Below are positions 8,708 through 17,841 of a stretch of 64,000 nt of DNA, piece by piece (position 1 is the first letter of the stretch; every line of letters starts with the position of its first letter). Below the pieces are notes generated by a model, which worked only from the letters and a program-made list of their open reading frames with translations, was not told where the DNA came from and made no database searches. The DNA is taken from contig JAVEYG010000023.1 in NCBI GenBank assembly GCA_034003625.1, positions 1 through 64,000 of the forward strand, read 5' to 3'. The position numbers were made by a program, and so were the translations under genes. Source of the stretch: GWE2-42-39 sp034003625. Lineage in GTDB: Bacteria > Bacteroidota > Bacteroidia > Bacteroidales > Prolixibacteraceae.

Positions 8708-11090
8708 TCACATCAAAACCAGGTCAGATGGCAAACTGAAATAAAATGTCGAGCCTTTTCCTTCCGTGGACTCAACCGATATTTTTCCGCCCAAAAGTTT
8801 GGCAATTCCCCTGGATATGCTCAACCCAAGCCCGTTCCCTTCTGTGGTTTTATTTCTTTCAAGCCGGATGAAGCGCTCAAATATGACTTCTTTTTTATCT
8901 TCAGGGATGCCGGTCCCGGTATCTTTTACATAGAAGGTAATCAGCCCCTGTGAAGAAAGATCCGGTAAAACGCCAATCTCAATAAATCCCTTTTCCGTAT
9001 ATTTGATCGCATTGATAATAAAATTGTCCAGCACCTGCTTCAGGCGGACTTCGTCGGTGTATATCTGCAAGCCCTCTTTCAGCTTTGAAAGGTCCAGCCT
9101 TAACTCCAGGTTACCATTGCTCCGTATTGATTTGTCCCGGGAATGATAAAGGTATACCCTGTTTAGGAAATCCAAAAGATCGACCTTGCTCTTTTTAATT
9201 TTCATTTGATTGGATTCGATCTTGGCGATATCCACAATATCATCAATGATCCGGAGCAAGTGTTCCCCCGAGTTCTGGATCAGTTCGCAGTAAGGACCCA
9301 GCATGTCCGGGCTGGTGCCGGGATCGGCCAGCAGGCTGGAAAAACCGATGATGCTGTTCATCGGTGTCCGGATCTCGTGGGACATATTGGCCAGGAAAGC
9401 CGATTTAAGCCGGTCGCTTTCCTCTGCCTTTTGTTTGGCTTCCCTTAATTCCTGATTTTGTTTTTCAATTTCCTGCTTTTGCCTGATAATTTCCTGTTCC
9501 AGTTTTTTGCTTTCGGTCAGGTCATTGAGCATGATAATCACGTTGTCATCAAAGATACTCCAAAGGGCGCGGATATACCGGATCGTACCATCTTTACAGG
9601 TGACATAGGATTCGGAAAATTCCCTGGCAGGTTCTCCTCTTTTCACTTTTTCATTTTCTTCATTCCATTCCTGTATGATTTTTTCCCGGTATTCCGGGTC
9701 AGGAAAAGCTTGGTTCCACAACAAGTGAACATTGGGGATATCATTCAGGGTATAGCCAAATGTATTGACAAAACGCTCATTTAAGTAAAGCGTGTTGCCT
9801 TTTTGATCACCGACAATTCATGGCAACGGGTGATTTATCCATTAAACCGCGGAACCGCTCTTCACTCCCGGCAAGTTTTTCCTCCGCCTTTTTTCGCTTC
9901 GTGATATCTGTCAGGATAAAAATCAAGCCTTCAATTTCATTCCCGTAAATAATCGGCGCTGCCCTGACATCGAGCCAATAATCCCCGAATTCATTTTTGC
10001 TGGCAATCTCATACTGGACTTCGCGTTTTGTTCGGAATAATTTGGCGATGTACTTTTTCACCCTTGGAACCTCATTCTGCGGGGTCAGGTCGTAAATAAT
10101 CATCCCAATAACATTTCCCGCCGGAGTGTTGTCGATTGTTTTATTGATATAGGTAACCCGGAGTTCCCGGTTGGTCGAAAATATAATATTAGGGGCACTT
10201 GTGGTCAGTGCTTTAAACCGGTACTCGCTTTCCCTGATTTTAAGTTCTGCCTTTTTTCGTTCGGTAATATCCGATACCGAACAGATCATCCCGTTATAGC
10301 TGTTTTCTTTGTTCAATGGTATCAGCCATCCGGACAGGATCAGTTTCCTGCCGTCAGGCGTCACACCCTGGCTTTCGTATTGCACCGGCATCCCGGAATC
10401 TTTGGCTTTTAGATAAAACGGCAGGAACTCCCCGATCAATTCATCCGGGAAACCGGTTAAAACATGTTTGCCTGTCAGTTGCCCGGTATCAATTCCTGTT
10501 AGTTGCCCCAGAGAGGTATTCACAAAAAAGACCACATCGTTTTGATCAGTGACTGCGATCCCTTCGTTGACCGTTTTTAATATTCCTTCATAAAATGACT
10601 TTAGCTCATCGAGCTTGAGGGTCCTTTTCCTTTTCTGGGTGATATCATTAAATGTGACGGCAAAGTATCCGGGCTTGGGGCAATAGGCTTTTACTTCATA
10701 ATAACGGTCAAGCTCGCGGGAATAATTATCAAATTCGGCAGGTTTTCCTGTTTTCGCCACTTCACCATAAATCTCGATCCAGGATTGTTCAAGCCCGGGC
10801 AACACTTCCCTGACACGTTTCCCGATCAGTTGCGTCGAGCCCAACCCCGTCAGTTCCTCAAACTTTTTATTGACCTCCAGAAAGATGTAGTCCAGCGGAT
10901 TTCCGTCCTTATCCCAAATCATCCGGTGAAAAGCAAAGGCGGTGGTCATTTCACGGGTAAGAAGCCGGAATTCAGTATTCATGTCAAAATCAGCCGGTTC
11001 ATCATATTCCTGACGTCCAGGCCACACATTCTTTCCATCCATCTCCCCTACCTTTTTCTCAGAGTATTGTTTTGGTTTTTTCGATTCCAT
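8708..11090 (-). pseudogene. Multi-PAS sensor histidine kinase broken by a one-base frameshift
   Basis: The first frame (11090 down to 9807) encodes three PAS domains and the start of a fourth, ending with PVAMNCR at a stop. In the next frame the reading continues as MIVGDQKGNTLYLNERF into the rest of the fourth PAS, a coiled coil (about 9390-9510), the HisKA H-box (FLANMSHEIRTPMNSIIGF), the N-box (NAIKYTEKG) and the G boxes (DTGTGIPED; GNGLGLSIS). Removing one A/T base near 9816 restores one gene of about 790 codons. There is no membrane segment or receiver domain, so the kinase would be cytoplasmic. No response regulator gene is adjacent. Either the gene is freshly inactivated or the extra base is a sequencing error. 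Confidence 0.85.
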
Positions 11091-11378
11091 ACGAACCAGT
11101 CTTTGCGGCTTGAATATAAGTTTTTTAAATAGATATCCACAAGAGTTTAACGTCCTATTTCTTGTGTTAGCAGTTTAAACCGACTTTTCCACTTAGGTTA
11201 ACCGAAACGCCGAACATCTATGGAAAACCGCGTAAATCGTTTTGGCAATTTTTTATTTGCGATTTATTACGGGAAACGTAATACTTCGCAAATGAAAATA
11301 ACAATGTTTTGTCGATTACATCCAACAAAAGGGAATTAAAAATGTCAGTTGAAATCAACAAAATCTTGTTGAACGACC

Positions 11379-11403
11379 AAAAAAGAGAGGCATTATGCCT
11401 CCC
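11379..11403 (-). terminator. Rho-independent terminator of the 119-residue gene
   Basis: On the minus strand GAGGC-ATAAT-GCCTC is followed by TC and a run of six T, starting six bases after the stop at 11409. This is a compact classical terminator. The 11091-11378 stretch between it and the kinase gene shows no gene and no other clear structure. Confidence 0.75.
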
Positions 11404-11408
11404 TCATC

Positions 11409-11768
11409 TCAAAACTTGATTTGTTCTTCAACCTCTTTGATCTTTCCATCCAGTGTGGTTTTGATCTCCTCCATCACGGCTGAAACAACCGGGGTATTGG
11501 AGGTTTTGAACTCCTTCCCGGAAGCATCCCGGAGAAAAATTGTTGCTCCCATTCCATCGGCACCTAATGAAAAGGTCTGAAGGTTGCGGCGGGTTTCAGT
11601 CAGCTTGCGCCACTTTTCAATGAGCATGCTCAAATCTTCCACTTTCTGGATGCGTTTTTCCAGGGAAGGAACTTCAGAAACTGTTTTTTCTTCTTTTTTC
11701 ACTACTTCCAAAGAAGCCTTGCTTTGCCCATTACTCTCAGTAGTGGCCTTTTTAACTGTATTACTCAT
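11409..11768 (-). CDS. Hypothetical protein of conjugative elements, coiled-coil
   Basis: 119 residues. A polar, lysine-rich N-terminus (about 1-30) leads into a predicted coiled coil (about 35-65; LEKRIQKVEDLSMLIEKWRKLTE), a short conserved-looking strand region (GADGMGATIFLRDASGKEF) and a final helix (IKTTLDGKIKEVEEQIKF). I have no function for it. It is monocistronic, with its own terminator, and is preceded by one of two copies of a structured repeat also found ahead of the ArdC-like gene. That suggests expression under the same conditions, possibly on entry into a new host. Confidence 0.7.
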   Translation of the reverse strand: MSNTVKKATTESNGQSKASLEVVKKEEKTVSEVPSLEKRIQKVEDLSMLIEKWRKLTETRRNLQTFSLGADGMGATIFLRDASGKEFKTSNTPVVSAVMEEIKTTLDGKIKEVEEQIKF

Positions 11769-11805
11769 AATTGTTTACCACTGCCCTGTGGCTTTTTTAT
11801 GGCAT

Positions 11806-12014
11806 CTGGCACGCCAGTTAAAATTTCGGCGGACCGGATATTGAGCTATCACGGATCAGGTCAACGGGGTGCATGTCTGTTTTTTGCCAATCTGTTTATT
11901 TACTGAATCAACCTGTTCTTTTAAAGTGAATGAGGCGAAAAGCTGAACGCATCCGAAGGACGTCCCGGCTTGCCGGGCGCCCCTTTACCGTTCCGTGAAG
12001 CGCAAATAACTTTG
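11806..12014 (-). repeat. Structured leader repeat, copy A
   Basis: This about 209-base block lies 38 bases ahead of the 11409-11768 gene and shares several blocks with 13821-13986: CTGGCACGCC, a perfect 26-base block (11852-11877), GAACGCATCCGAAGGA and CCCCTTTACCGTTCCG, ending AAATAACTTTG. Between the blocks each copy has a different hairpin; here it is CCCGGCTTGCCGGG near 11963-11976. Conserved blocks with variable stems suggest a folded RNA or single-stranded DNA signal and not coding sequence. Confidence 0.7.
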
Positions 12015-12064
12015 CGGTAATTTTAAATGGAGTGGTTTTACCTTTTAAAATACTGAAAACGAAC

Positions 12065-12088
12065 AAAAAAGGGGCTTTATTCTGCCCC
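12065..12088 (-). terminator. Rho-independent terminator of the methylase-like gene
   Basis: On the minus strand GGGGC (12088-12084) pairs with GCCCC (12075-12071) and is followed by six T. The stem begins within the stop codon of the gene, so transcription ends immediately after it. Confidence 0.75.
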
Positions 12089-12795
12089 TAAAACTCAAAT
12101 AACAATTGCTGGGATATTCCCGCTTTCGGTGTTTGTTTGGCAACGATTTCCTGCTTCTTTTCAGGTAGTTTCAATACCAGGTAACTTTCTGTTTCTGAAA
12201 TTTCCCGGATGTAAGGAACCCCATGTTCCGGATGAAGTTCGATTCTCCAACCTGCATAAAATCGGTTCATCAGCGTATCCATCCAGCAGACTTCGCCCAA
12301 GAGGCCGTTCAGGCAAAGGTTGACCAAGCACATCATGGCACAGGTCCGGTCGATGTCTGCCCCAAAAAATAAGCAGTCCCTTTTTATTTTTGCTGTGGCC
12401 AGTAGCATCCGGCCCGAGCCGCAACAGCAATCTGCCACACGTTCACCAAAACCTGATGGATTGAGCATCCGGGCCATCAGCTCACAAACAGGTTCCGGTG
12501 TAAAGAACTGTCCGTTGTGCCCGTGACTGATGTATTCCATGTAAAAGTCACCGAAGCAATCTTTTAAACCTTCACCGTTGTTGTCCATCTTCATGACCAA
12601 TGCACCAAAAGCCTCTGCCATCAAATAGGCGTCCGGCTTTTCATAGTTCCGGACGATTTCATGGTAGCGGTCTTCTTTTGCTCCCAATGATAGGGCGCAA
12701 ACCACCATTTCAAGGAAGTCTTCAAAAACGGAATGCAACCCATATTTGTACCCGATTTGAAGAATATACTGGGAAAAACTTTTCAACTGTTCCAT
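12088..12795 (-). CDS. N6-adenine methylase-like protein of conjugative elements, catalytic motif missing
   Basis: 235 residues with the SAM-binding motif of N-6 DNA methylases at about 108-118 (VADCCCGSGRMLLA), an acidic residue at the end of the next strand (FGADIDRTCAM) and the HGHNGQFFTPEPVCELMARM segment typical of type I-like methylases. The catalytic (N/D)PP(Y/F) motif, expected about 60 residues after motif I, is absent. The protein may bind SAM or DNA without methylating, or use an unusual active site. Related short methylase-like proteins occur in Bacteroidota conjugative elements beside ardC genes, as here. It has its own terminator and lies just downstream of the ArdC-like gene on the same strand. 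Confidence 0.75.
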   Translation of the reverse strand: MEQLKSFSQYILQIGYKYGLHSVFEDFLEMVVCALSLGAKEDRYHEIVRNYEKPDAYLMAEAFGALVMKMDNNGEGLKDCFGDFYMEYISHGHNGQFFTPEPVCELMARMLNPSGFGERVADCCCGSGRMLLATAKIKRDCLFFGADIDRTCAMMCLVNLCLNGLLGEVCWMDTLMNRFYAGWRIELHPEHGVPYIREISETESYLVLKLPEKKQEIVAKQTPKAGISQQLLFEF

Positions 12796-12837
12796 CTTTT
12801 GAATGTTTAATCGTGATTAACTGTGAATTTTTGAGAT

Positions 12838-12867
12838 AAAAAAGGCGAAGGCTATACTGCCTCCGCC
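12838..12867 (-). terminator. Rho-independent terminator of the ardC-like gene
   Basis: On the minus strand GGCGGAGGC (12867-12859) pairs with GCCTTCGCC (12852-12844), with one G-T pair, and is followed by six T. The stem overlaps the last codons and the stop of the gene. Confidence 0.75.
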
Positions 12868-13763
12868 AATTTCCCGGCCTGCTTTGCATTTGTCGGCCGG
12901 TTTGGACTGACCTGATGTTCCAGAATGTAATCTACTGCCTTTTGAGCCATCGATGAAGCTGTTAAAAGCATTTTCTTGTCTTCCTTGAATTTGCCAATCC
13001 AGCTTTTGATGTAGGCGGCACTGTTATCAATCGTAGCATTATTCCGGATGCCGGTCATGTAACACAGGTAAGCTGCTCCCATTTCGGCCACGAGTTCTTC
13101 CATATCCGGGAAACCGAACTTGTGATTTAGTAACTTTTCATGCCTTCCGGTCCGGCTGATGTGCCCACACCCGTGACAAGCTTCGTGATATAATGTTAAA
13201 TAGAACTGTTCATCCTCAAAAAAGGTCCGTGGATTTGGCATCCCGATATAGTCTTCAGATGGTGAATAAAAGGCGTGAGACTGATCCAGCCTGATTTCAG
13301 GACAATCAGACCAACACTCAATCAACCGTTCGGCTTGGGCAATCGGGTCAAAATCGTGATCGTAAGCTTCGGAGGACGGGATTTTACTTTCATCGATCCC
13401 ACCGGTTTGTTTCAGGTTAAAAACGGTGTAATACCGGAGGAACGGAACCTGTTCGATGCTGCCGTCCTTTTCTTCCTTTTCCAGGATTTTCCAGAAAACC
13501 ACAGGAAAACCTTTTTCACCTTTCAGGACATGACCGCCCAGCTCCTTGACCTGCTTAAAGGTCAGGAAAAACGAGGAACCGAACTGATCGGCCACAGTAA
13601 GCAGTAGCCAGAAGTTAAAACCCCGGTAAACTTTCCTGTAAACCATGTTTTGGGGCAAGCCGGTTTCAGCTTTCCAGGGCATCTGCCATGGGATGACACC
13701 TTTTTCAAGGCGTTCAATAATCAGGTTGGTAACCATTTCATAAATGTCAAATGAAGAATTCAT
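12852..13763 (-). CDS. ArdC-like antirestriction protein (zincin metallopeptidase fold)
   Basis: 303 residues from MNSSFDIYEM. The N-terminal part (about 1-125) resembles the ArdC single-strand DNA binding domain (LIIERLEKGVIPWQMPW; GFNFWLLL; HVLKGEKGFPVVFWK). The C-terminal part is a zinc peptidase-like domain with YHEACHGCGH (HExxH, about 200-210) and a helix carrying MEELVAEMGAAYLC. ArdC proteins protect incoming conjugative DNA from restriction. The frame stays open 59 codons upstream, but that part coincides with the structured repeat and does not look like protein, so I use the Met at 13763. It stands alone with its own terminator. Confidence 0.85.
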   Translation of the reverse strand: MNSSFDIYEMVTNLIIERLEKGVIPWQMPWKAETGLPQNMVYRKVYRGFNFWLLLTVADQFGSSFFLTFKQVKELGGHVLKGEKGFPVVFWKILEKEEKDGSIEQVPFLRYYTVFNLKQTGGIDESKIPSSEAYDHDFDPIAQAERLIECWSDCPEIRLDQSHAFYSPSEDYIGMPNPRTFFEDEQFYLTLYHEACHGCGHISRTGRHEKLLNHKFGFPDMEELVAEMGAAYLCYMTGIRNNATIDNSAAYIKSWIGKFKEDKKMLLTASSMAQKAVDYILEHQVSPNRPTNAKQAGKLAEAV

Positions 13764-13820
13764 GAGAAAATGCTCCTGCCCTGGAGACTTATTTTGGCAT
13801 CCGTCAGTAGTCGGACTTCT

Positions 13821-13986
13821 CTGGCACGCCGTTAAACTTAAATTTTTGACGTACCAAATTGAGCTGTCCCGGATCAGGTCAACGGGGTGCATGTCATCCC
13901 GATGCAATCGGGATGAACGCATCCGAAGGAAACGAGCCACGAAAAGCGAGTTCCCCTTTACCGTTCCGGGAAGCGAAATAACTTTG
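13821..13986 (-). repeat. Structured leader repeat, copy B
   Basis: This copy lies 57 bases ahead of the ArdC-like gene and shares with 11806-12014 the CTGGCACGCC block, a perfect 26-base block (13870-13895), GAACGCATCCGAAGGA, CCCCTTTACCGTTCCG and AAATAACTTTG. Its own hairpin is ATCCCGATGCAATCGGGAT at 13896-13914, placed in a different gap from the hairpin of copy A. Both copies have the same orientation relative to their genes. Confidence 0.7.
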
Positions 13987-14403
13987 ACTAAAATTTGAGT
14001 GGAACAGAAATCACCTGAAAAAGCAGGACAAATCGAAAGATGAGCAAATATAGGCCCTTGACCGTTTCTGCCGTGCAGGTAAATTTGACGGGAATTGGGA
14101 ATGACGTTTTATCAACAGTAAAAAAATATGACATAATTTATTTCCCCAAAATCCGTAGATTTTACTACTTTCGAAGAGCTAAATAAACGACCAAAAAATG
14201 CCTGATCCTAATTCCGGAAATCTGATTCAAGACCTGCTGAATAGTCAGCACAATCAAAAACTCATCATCTGGTTTTAAGAAAAGTCAATGAGTTGCTTTC
14301 ATTCAAATGGCAATGATGATAGCATGGAAGATTTCTGTAATTACCTGAACAAGGCATAATTGGTTAAAAAAACGTAACAATAGCGGGACAAGAGACAGAA
14401 AAT
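13987..14403. other. Gap between antirestriction module and defence operon
   Basis: No convincing gene. A 26-codon plus-strand frame starts with ATGCCTGATCC at 14198 and stops at 14276-14278, perhaps the rest of a lost gene. A TACTTTCG at about 14171 resembles the Bacteroidota -7 box (TAnnTTTG) and could belong to the promoter of the hsdM operon, about 230 bases downstream. Neither is strong. Confidence 0.3.
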
Positions 14404-15975
14404 ATGGCTAAAAAGAACGGAAACGGCAAGCAAAAAAGCATGGAAGAAACGCTGTGGGATTCGGCAAATAAACTACGCGGAACGGTCGAATCGTCCGAAT
14501 ACAAGCATGTGGTATTGGGATTGATCTTCCTGAAGTTTGTGAGCGATAAATTTGAGGAACGGAGGCAGGAACTCCTGGAGGAAGGAAAAGAGAAATACAT
14601 CGACATGAAGGAGTTCTACAATATGAAGAATGTCTTCTATTTGCCGGAAGAATGTCGTTGGTCGTTTATTATCAGGAACTCGAAACAGAACGATATCGCT
14701 CTAAAAATTGACACCGCTTTACACTCTATCGAAAAAAATAATCCAACGCTAAAAGGCGCCTTGCCCGATAACTATTTCTCCCGGCTTAACATGGATGTAA
14801 GCAAACTGGCCGCACTGCTGGACACCATTAACAACATCGATACCTTGCAGGATAAGCAACAGGATGTGGTAGGGCGTGTTTATGAATATTTCCTGAGCAA
14901 ATTCGCTTTGGCCGAAGGGAAAGGGAAAGGCGAATTCTATACGCCCAAAAGTATTGTCAACCTGATTGCTGAAATGATTGAACCGTACAAGGGCATTATT
15001 TACGATCCCGCATGTGGTTCAGGAGGCATGTTTGTGCAGTCGGTGAAGTTTATCGAAAGCCATCACGGGAACAAACGCGAAGTGTCGATTTACGGACAGG
15101 AATACACGGCTACAACTTATAAATTGGCTAAGATGAACCTGGCCATTCGCGGAATTTCCGCCAACCTGGGAGATGTGCCGGCCGACACCTTTGGGCGGGA
15201 TCAACATCCCGATCTGAAAGCTGATTTTGTGATGGCGAATCCGCCTTTTAACCAGAAGGATTGGCGGGCAAAGGATGAGTTGACAGACGACCCGCGTTGG
15301 AATGGTTATGAGGTGCCACCGGCCAGTAACGCCAACTATGGCTGGATACTCAACATGGTTTCCAAACTTTCTGAAAATGGTGTGGCGGGTTTTATTTTGG
15401 CCAACGGCGCGTTAAGCGGTGGCGGAGAAGAATACAAAATTCGTCGCAAATTGATTGAAAACAATTTGGTTGAGGCTATTTTGATTCTCCCTCAGGATAT
15501 GTTCTACACAACGAATATCAGTGTGACTATTTGGATTCTGAATAAGAACAAAAAGGAACAAACCAGGCAGGTGGGTGAAGAAACGAGATATTATAGGAAT
15601 CGTGAAAAAGAAGTGTTATTTATGGATTTACGTCAACTTGGAGAACCCTTTGAGAAAAAGTATGTCCAATTTTCTGCTGAAAATGATATTCCGAAAGTTG
15701 CCAGTACTTATCATTTATGGCAACAGAAAGATAAAGGCTACCAAAACACCCCTGAATATTGTTATTCGGCAAGCTTTGAAGAAATTGAAAAGAAAGACTT
15801 CTCGCTTGTTCCTAGCAAATATATTGAGTTTGTTAACAGGGACGAAAACATTGACTTTGATGAAAAGATGAAAGCCTTGCAAACCGAATTTTCGGATTTG
15901 CTAAAAGCAGAAGAGCAATCGAAAAAGGATTTATTAAACGTTTTTAAGGAGCTGGGATATGCAATCGAATTATAA
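14404..15975 (+). CDS. hsdM: Type I restriction-modification DNA methyltransferase subunit
   Basis: 523 residues. An N-terminal helical domain (about 10-140; the LWDSANKLRGTVESSEYKHVVLGLIFLKFVSDKF segment) is followed by the methylase domain, with SAM motif DPACGSGGMF (about 201-210) and catalytic NPPFNQKDW (about 279-287). The GEFYTPKSIVNLIAEMI segment is typical of HsdM. It methylates adenine in the sequence chosen by HsdS and protects the host from HsdR. GAGACAG 6-12 bases before the ATG is a weak ribosome binding site. Its end overlaps the start of hsdS by 17 bases. It is the first gene of an eight-gene plus-strand run, and the chromosome flank and tra genes are on the other strand. Confidence 0.96.
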   Translation: MAKKNGNGKQKSMEETLWDSANKLRGTVESSEYKHVVLGLIFLKFVSDKFEERRQELLEEGKEKYIDMKEFYNMKNVFYLPEECRWSFIIRNSKQNDIALKIDTALHSIEKNNPTLKGALPDNYFSRLNMDVSKLAALLDTINNIDTLQDKQQDVVGRVYEYFLSKFALAEGKGKGEFYTPKSIVNLIAEMIEPYKGIIYDPACGSGGMFVQSVKFIESHHGNKREVSIYGQEYTATTYKLAKMNLAIRGISANLGDVPADTFGRDQHPDLKADFVMANPPFNQKDWRAKDELTDDPRWNGYEVPPASNANYGWILNMVSKLSENGVAGFILANGALSGGGEEYKIRRKLIENNLVEAILILPQDMFYTTNISVTIWILNKNKKEQTRQVGEETRYYRNREKEVLFMDLRQLGEPFEKKYVQFSAENDIPKVASTYHLWQQKDKGYQNTPEYCYSASFEEIEKKDFSLVPSKYIEFVNRDENIDFDEKMKALQTEFSDLLKAEEQSKKDLLNVFKELGYAIEL

Positions 15976-17197
15976 ACCAATTGGTGATTACATACAGCTC
16001 GTTGATGTGCGAAATAAAGATTTGAGGATTGAAACACTTCTGGGCTTAACTATTAACAAGCAGTTTATTCCGTCAGTAGCTAATACTGTTGGAACAGACA
16101 TGAGTAATTATAAGATTATCAGAAAGAATCAATTTGCTTGTAGTACCATGCAGGTAAGGCGTGATAAAAAAATGCCTGTTGCTTTACTGAAAGAACTTGA
16201 TGAAGCCATTATTTCGCAAGCCTATCCCATTTTTGAAGTAAAAGATGAAAAAGAGCTTCTCCCAGAATACCTAATGATGTGGTTCTCTCGTGAAGAGTTT
16301 GACCGTGAAGCTTGTTTTCATGCCGTTGGAGGTGTTCGTGGTAGTTTAGAATGGGACGATTTCTGTAACATGAAATTCCCCTTACCCTCTCCCGAAAAAC
16401 AGAGTAAAATTGTAGCCGAATACAACACCGTTAAAAACCGTATTGAGTTAAACAACCAACTTATTCAAAAACTCGAAGAAACCGCACAGGCTATTTATAA
16501 GCAGTGGTTTGTGGATTTTGAATTTCCTGATGAAAATGGAAATCCTTATAAAAGTTCGGGTGGTAAAATGGTGTATCATGAGGAATTGGATAAAGAGATT
16601 CCGGAGGGGTGGAGTTGCAAAGAATTAAAAGAATTATGCAGCAAAATTGGAAGTGGAGCTACTCCTAAAGGAGGCAAAGAAAGTTATCATGCACGAGGGG
16701 TATCTCTAATCAGAAGTACGAATGTTCACGATTATAGATTTTCTACAGATGAATTGGCTTATATCAATGACCAACAAGCTGAAGCACTAAAAAGCGTAGT
16801 TGTTGAATCGAAAGACATTCTGTTTAATATCACCGGCGTTTCAGTTGCGAGATGTACAATTGTTCCTGATTCTGTCCTTCCCGCAAGAGTTAACCAACAT
16901 GTGATGATTATTCGCCCTCAAATACAAGCAAATTATTACTTGCAGTTTTTGCTTTGTCATTGGGAATCCAAATCTAAACTGCTTGGGATAAGTCAGTCCG
17001 GTTCAACGAGAGAAGCTATTACAAAATCAGACATTGAATTTTTTAGAATATCTCTGCCAACCAACGGCATTATTGAGAAATTCGAAAATATGGTTTCAAG
17101 ACTGCATGGTGCAGCAGAATCAAGAAGGAAACAATCCCAAATATTAAAATCGCTCTTGAATTTATTACATTCAAAACTTGCAACCATAGAAAACTAA
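15959..17197 (+). CDS. hsdS: Type I restriction-modification specificity subunit
   Basis: 412 residues in the two-target-domain layout: a first target recognition domain (about 1-140), a helical spacer (about 145-185; KIVAEYNTVKNRIELNNQLIQKL, EETAQAIYKQWF), a second target domain (about 205-365; GWSCKELKELCSKIGSGATP, IRSTNVHDYRF, GSTREAITKSDIEFF) and a terminal helix (ESRRKQSQILKSLLNLLHSKLA). It selects the bipartite DNA target for the HsdM/HsdR complex. No repeats that would suggest recombinational switching, and no second hsdS, are seen. The kwaA-like gene starts 12 bases after its end. Confidence 0.95.
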   Translation: MQSNYKPIGDYIQLVDVRNKDLRIETLLGLTINKQFIPSVANTVGTDMSNYKIIRKNQFACSTMQVRRDKKMPVALLKELDEAIISQAYPIFEVKDEKELLPEYLMMWFSREEFDREACFHAVGGVRGSLEWDDFCNMKFPLPSPEKQSKIVAEYNTVKNRIELNNQLIQKLEETAQAIYKQWFVDFEFPDENGNPYKSSGGKMVYHEELDKEIPEGWSCKELKELCSKIGSGATPKGGKESYHARGVSLIRSTNVHDYRFSTDELAYINDQQAEALKSVVVESKDILFNITGVSVARCTIVPDSVLPARVNQHVMIIRPQIQANYYLQFLLCHWESKSKLLGISQSGSTREAITKSDIEFFRISLPTNGIIEKFENMVSRLHGAAESRRKQSQILKSLLNLLHSKLATIEN

Positions 17198-17209
17198 GCG
17201 GACGACCAT

Positions 17210-17830
17210 ATGAAAAAGCAGTCGAGTAATAATAAGTTGCATGGGATAGCACAATTTGTGTTGTTTGTAACTTCATATTCTCCATTGTTCATACTTATAT
17301 GTCTAAAGCAAGTTTACGGGAATAGAGATTTTATATACTGGGGTGGCTTTGATTTAAATTCCCTTACAATTTTTATTCAAAAATTTGGCCTCTCATTTTT
17401 TCTGATTTTGCTTTCGTGCTTTGGATTCCTGGGATGTTTTTGGCTATTCAAAAACCTGGAGAAGGATTCCAAAAATGGGGAAAATGTAACGATAATCGAT
17501 ATAAATAATAGAAATAGTGAGTCTATCGGGTATATCGCAACTTATATTGTACCATTTCTTTTTCAAAATTTTAATGACTGGTACGAGATCGTAGCATTTC
17601 TCTTTCTGATAGCAATTATCTACCGAATCTACATCAATTCTAACCTGCTTATCGTGAATCCATTGTTGAGCTTTAGGTATTCTATCTTTGAGATGGAATA
17701 TGAAACCCAATCTGGAAAAAGAAAAAGGGGCTTGGTTATTTCAAAAGAAAAGGTTTTGGATGAAAATGAAATTATAAAAATATATTCAATAGGACACAAG
17801 CTATATTATGCCTCACTTAGGAAACCATAA
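17210..17830 (+). CDS. Kiwa-type membrane protein KwaA-like
   Basis: 206 residues with four likely membrane segments: about 11-31 (HGIAQFVLFVTSYSPLFILI), 52-78 (FGLSFFLILLSCFGFLGCFW), 103-118 (GYIATYIVPFLF) and 120-142 (WYEIVAFLFLIAIIYRIY). A short basic cytoplasmic tail follows (SGKRKRGLVISKEK). KwaA of Kiwa is a four-segment membrane protein of about this length encoded directly before KwaB, and the next gene here encodes a KwaB-type DUF4868 protein. In Kiwa, KwaA is thought to sense phage attack at the membrane. The identification rests on topology, size and neighbour, not on a recognised motif. Spacing to kwaB is 11 bases. Confidence 0.65.
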   Translation: MKKQSSNNKLHGIAQFVLFVTSYSPLFILICLKQVYGNRDFIYWGGFDLNSLTIFIQKFGLSFFLILLSCFGFLGCFWLFKNLEKDSKNGENVTIIDINNRNSESIGYIATYIVPFLFQNFNDWYEIVAFLFLIAIIYRIYINSNLLIVNPLLSFRYSIFEMEYETQSGKRKRGLVISKEKVLDENEIIKIYSIGHKLYYASLRKP

Positions 17831-17841
17831 ATCACTAAATA

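Noticed and set aside
8708..9724. Separate histidine kinase gene with its own TTG start
   Set aside because: The sequence just upstream continues the fourth PAS domain of the other frame, so a single frameshifted gene explains both parts.
13764..13940. N-terminal extension of the ArdC-like protein
   Set aside because: The 59 extra codons coincide with the structured repeat shared with 11806-12014, where the same sequence is not coding. The Met at 13763 fits the family start.
14198..14278. 26-codon frame before hsdM
   Set aside because: Too short to judge and without a ribosome binding site. Noted only as a possible gene remnant.
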